Shown here piece by piece: positions 12,610 through 13,848 of a stretch of DNA of 13,848 bases. Under the pieces are notes generated by a model that made no database searches, was not told the origin of the DNA, and saw nothing but the letters and a program-made list of their open reading frames with translations. Source of the stretch: Candidatus Babeliales bacterium (GTDB taxonomy: Bacteria > Babelota > Babeliae > Babelales > JANWKD01); assembly GCA_025451595.1 (NCBI GenBank), contig JANWKD010000028.1, forward strand, positions 1 through 13,848, read 5' to 3'. The position numbers and the translations under genes were made by a program. Each line of letters begins with the position of its first letter. Position 1 is the stretch's first letter.

Positions 12610-13848
12610 TTATTTTTTCAATTCAGGACTTTCTTTTTCAATTATTTGAATGAATCTTTTGTACCAAGGTTTTTTGTATTCATATACAGGGGATTCTAAT
12701 GAAATAGTTTTTCTTTCTCCAAGATTTCTCTTTGAAGTTATGCCTTGTTTTTCTTTTAGCCATCTCATCAAGAGTGCTTGCTCAATCAGATATGCGGTAA
12801 ATTGTTTCGGTTTTTGTTTACTTTCAATATTTGTGACAAATTGTTTTATTTTCGTTAACCTTATTTGATCTGCAATAGAACTGATTCTAGGGTGTTTATC
12901 ATATTCTTTAACCATTAATTTTTTATTATCATCATAATAAAACGCAATCGCGTCGGTATTAATAGCATCTTCTACTGGGCCATTATAAACAATAACATCT
13001 TTAAGATTATTAAGCTCTTTTATTTTAAATATTTTCTTTGCTAAAAGATTTTTAAGACTCATAAAACAATCTAGTAACTGATTTTTATTTTTTGTTATCG
13101 AATTAACTTTATTGATAATATGTAAAGCATCACCAGGAACCATAGAAATAACTCCTTGCAAATTATTTCCATTCATTATCAATTCAAAAGGAATATTATT
13201 CGCATAAATAAGCACAATTTTCGGATCAATTTTAAAAAATTGCACAATATTAAGCGGTAACCTTGGACTTCTTGTTTGCGTTAATAAATTTCCTATCGAA
13301 GCCGTTTCTTTGTCAAGATCTAATATTGTAAACCATTCAAGTCCAGGTAATTTAACTTGTGGCATATTTGGCCATACATAACGAGGCTCTTTCTCACGAA
13401 ATTCTTTATCATATGCTATTGATATTGGAATTATAACTGATTTAAAATCAATTACCCCTTCTTTTGTAGCCTCGTTTAAAAAAAGAGAATATGAAATAAA
13501 TGTTGATAGTTTTGGTCTGAGTAATCCATCAATTTTTAAACGAGCACGTACCACAGAATCAGTCAAAGCAGATGTCACAATAGGAAATGAATATGTTCGG
13601 CTTATTGCGGATATTGAATCTCTATATAGTAATTCGGTATTCAGACCAGCTGCATAACATGAATCATAAACAAATAATTTACAATTAATTTGAGTATCTA
13701 AAAAATGCAATAGTTCTTTAAACATATCAAGAGTAAGCCCAACGATTTGTTTCCTTATCAAACCATGCCCATTTATATAAATTGACCACATTGGCAAAGG
13801 AATTTTAATTTCCTGATTGTATTTATCATAATCAGTTTTATTGCAAAA
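12610..13848 (-). CDS. Caspase-like (clan CD) cysteine peptidase domain protein, 5' end outside window
   Basis: 412 residues are visible and the frame is still open at the right edge, so the start lies beyond it; a TTG at 13797 is not a credible start. Close to the edge are the two clan CD landmarks: a hydrophobic strand ending in His-Gly (IYINGHG, His at 28 counted from the edge) and, 36 residues later, a strand ending in D-S-C (LFVYDSCYAAG, Cys64). The next strand, FPIVTSALTDS, fits the caspase-fold strand after the Cys. This matches caspase/gingipain/clostripain-type architecture. The remaining roughly 300 residues are unrecognised, with a helical, Lys-rich C-terminus (KKPWYKRFIQIIEKESPELKK). 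No membrane segment is seen. Role unknown: a regulated protease, cell-death factor or host-directed effector are inferences. Confidence 0.72.
   Translation of the reverse strand, partial: FCNKTDYDKYNQEIKIPLPMWSIYINGHGLIRKQIVGLTLDMFKELLHFLDTQINCKLFVYDSCYAAGLNTELLYRDSISAISRTYSFPIVTSALTDSVVRARLKIDGLLRPKLSTFISYSLFLNEATKEGVIDFKSVIIPISIAYDKEFREKEPRYVWPNMPQVKLPGLEWFTILDLDKETASIGNLLTQTRSPRLPLNIVQFFKIDPKIVLIYANNIPFELIMNGNNLQGVISMVPGDALHIINKVNSITKNKNQLLDCFMSLKNLLAKKIFKIKELNNLKDVIVYNGPVEDAINTDAIAFYYDDNKKLMVKEYDKHPRISSIADQIRLTKIKQFVTNIESKQKPKQFTAYLIEQALLMRWLKEKQGITSKRNLGERKTISLESPVYEYKKPWYKRFIQIIEKESPELKK

Noticed and set aside
13795..13797. TTG start for the caspase-like gene, making it complete
   Set aside because: The frame stays open for 17 more codons to the window edge, no Shine-Dalgarno precedes the TTG, and it would begin only a few residues before the catalytic His strand.
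1..13848. tRNA, rRNA, CRISPR arrays, insertion sequences, integrase or prophage genes
   Set aside because: No cloverleaf-like or repeat-spacer pattern and no transposase/integrase-like protein was found on either strand.

Overview
The window is an AT-rich bacterial chromosomal segment with a typical housekeeping layout and no sign of phage, insertion sequences, CRISPR or tRNA/rRNA genes. An outer membrane is suggested by a secreted Cys-rich protein ending in Phe (beta-barrel style) and by a type IV pilin with its prepilin peptidase. The low G+C, short intergenic spaces, divergent housekeeping proteins, caspase-like protein and unusual ATP synthase membrane sector would fit a reduced, host-associated lineage such as Candidatus Dependentiae (TM6/Babeliae). 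That placement is an inference from style and was not tested by any search.

Left part (1-2518): the last codons of an upstream gene, then gltX (glutamyl-tRNA synthetase), a Dps-type mini-ferritin with a complete ferroxidase site, and a convergent 85-residue gene of unknown function. Next (2612-5489): an APC-family amino-acid permease, then a secreted Cys-rich putative outer-membrane protein with its own extended -10 promoter and a terminator-like hairpin.

Centre (5585-7877): rpsU-rbfA-pilD reads as one operon for translation and ribosome maturation plus the prepilin peptidase. A type IV pilin/pseudopilin gene converges on pilD with only 2 bases between the stop codons, so processing enzyme and substrate sit back to back. 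A perfect-consensus sigma70 promoter (TTGACA, 16 bp, TATAAT) then drives a FolC/Mur-ligase-fold protein whose catalytic motifs are largely eroded. That gene ends in the strongest terminator of the window.

Right part (9360-12510): a partial F-type ATP synthase membrane sector. It holds a small AtpR/AtpI-like protein, the a subunit (atpB), and a 323-residue c subunit made of four fused hairpins whose ion-binding positions read Glu, Gln, Glu, Asp. No b, delta, alpha, gamma, beta or epsilon gene is present. A GT4 glycosyltransferase follows closely. At the right edge, on the minus strand, is the C-terminal part of a caspase-like (clan CD) cysteine peptidase whose start lies outside the window.

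The points most worth following up are the four-hairpin c subunit, the degenerate FolC homologue with an AT-hook-like insert, the apparent ATA/ATT start of pilD at the rbfA stop, and the caspase-like protein.
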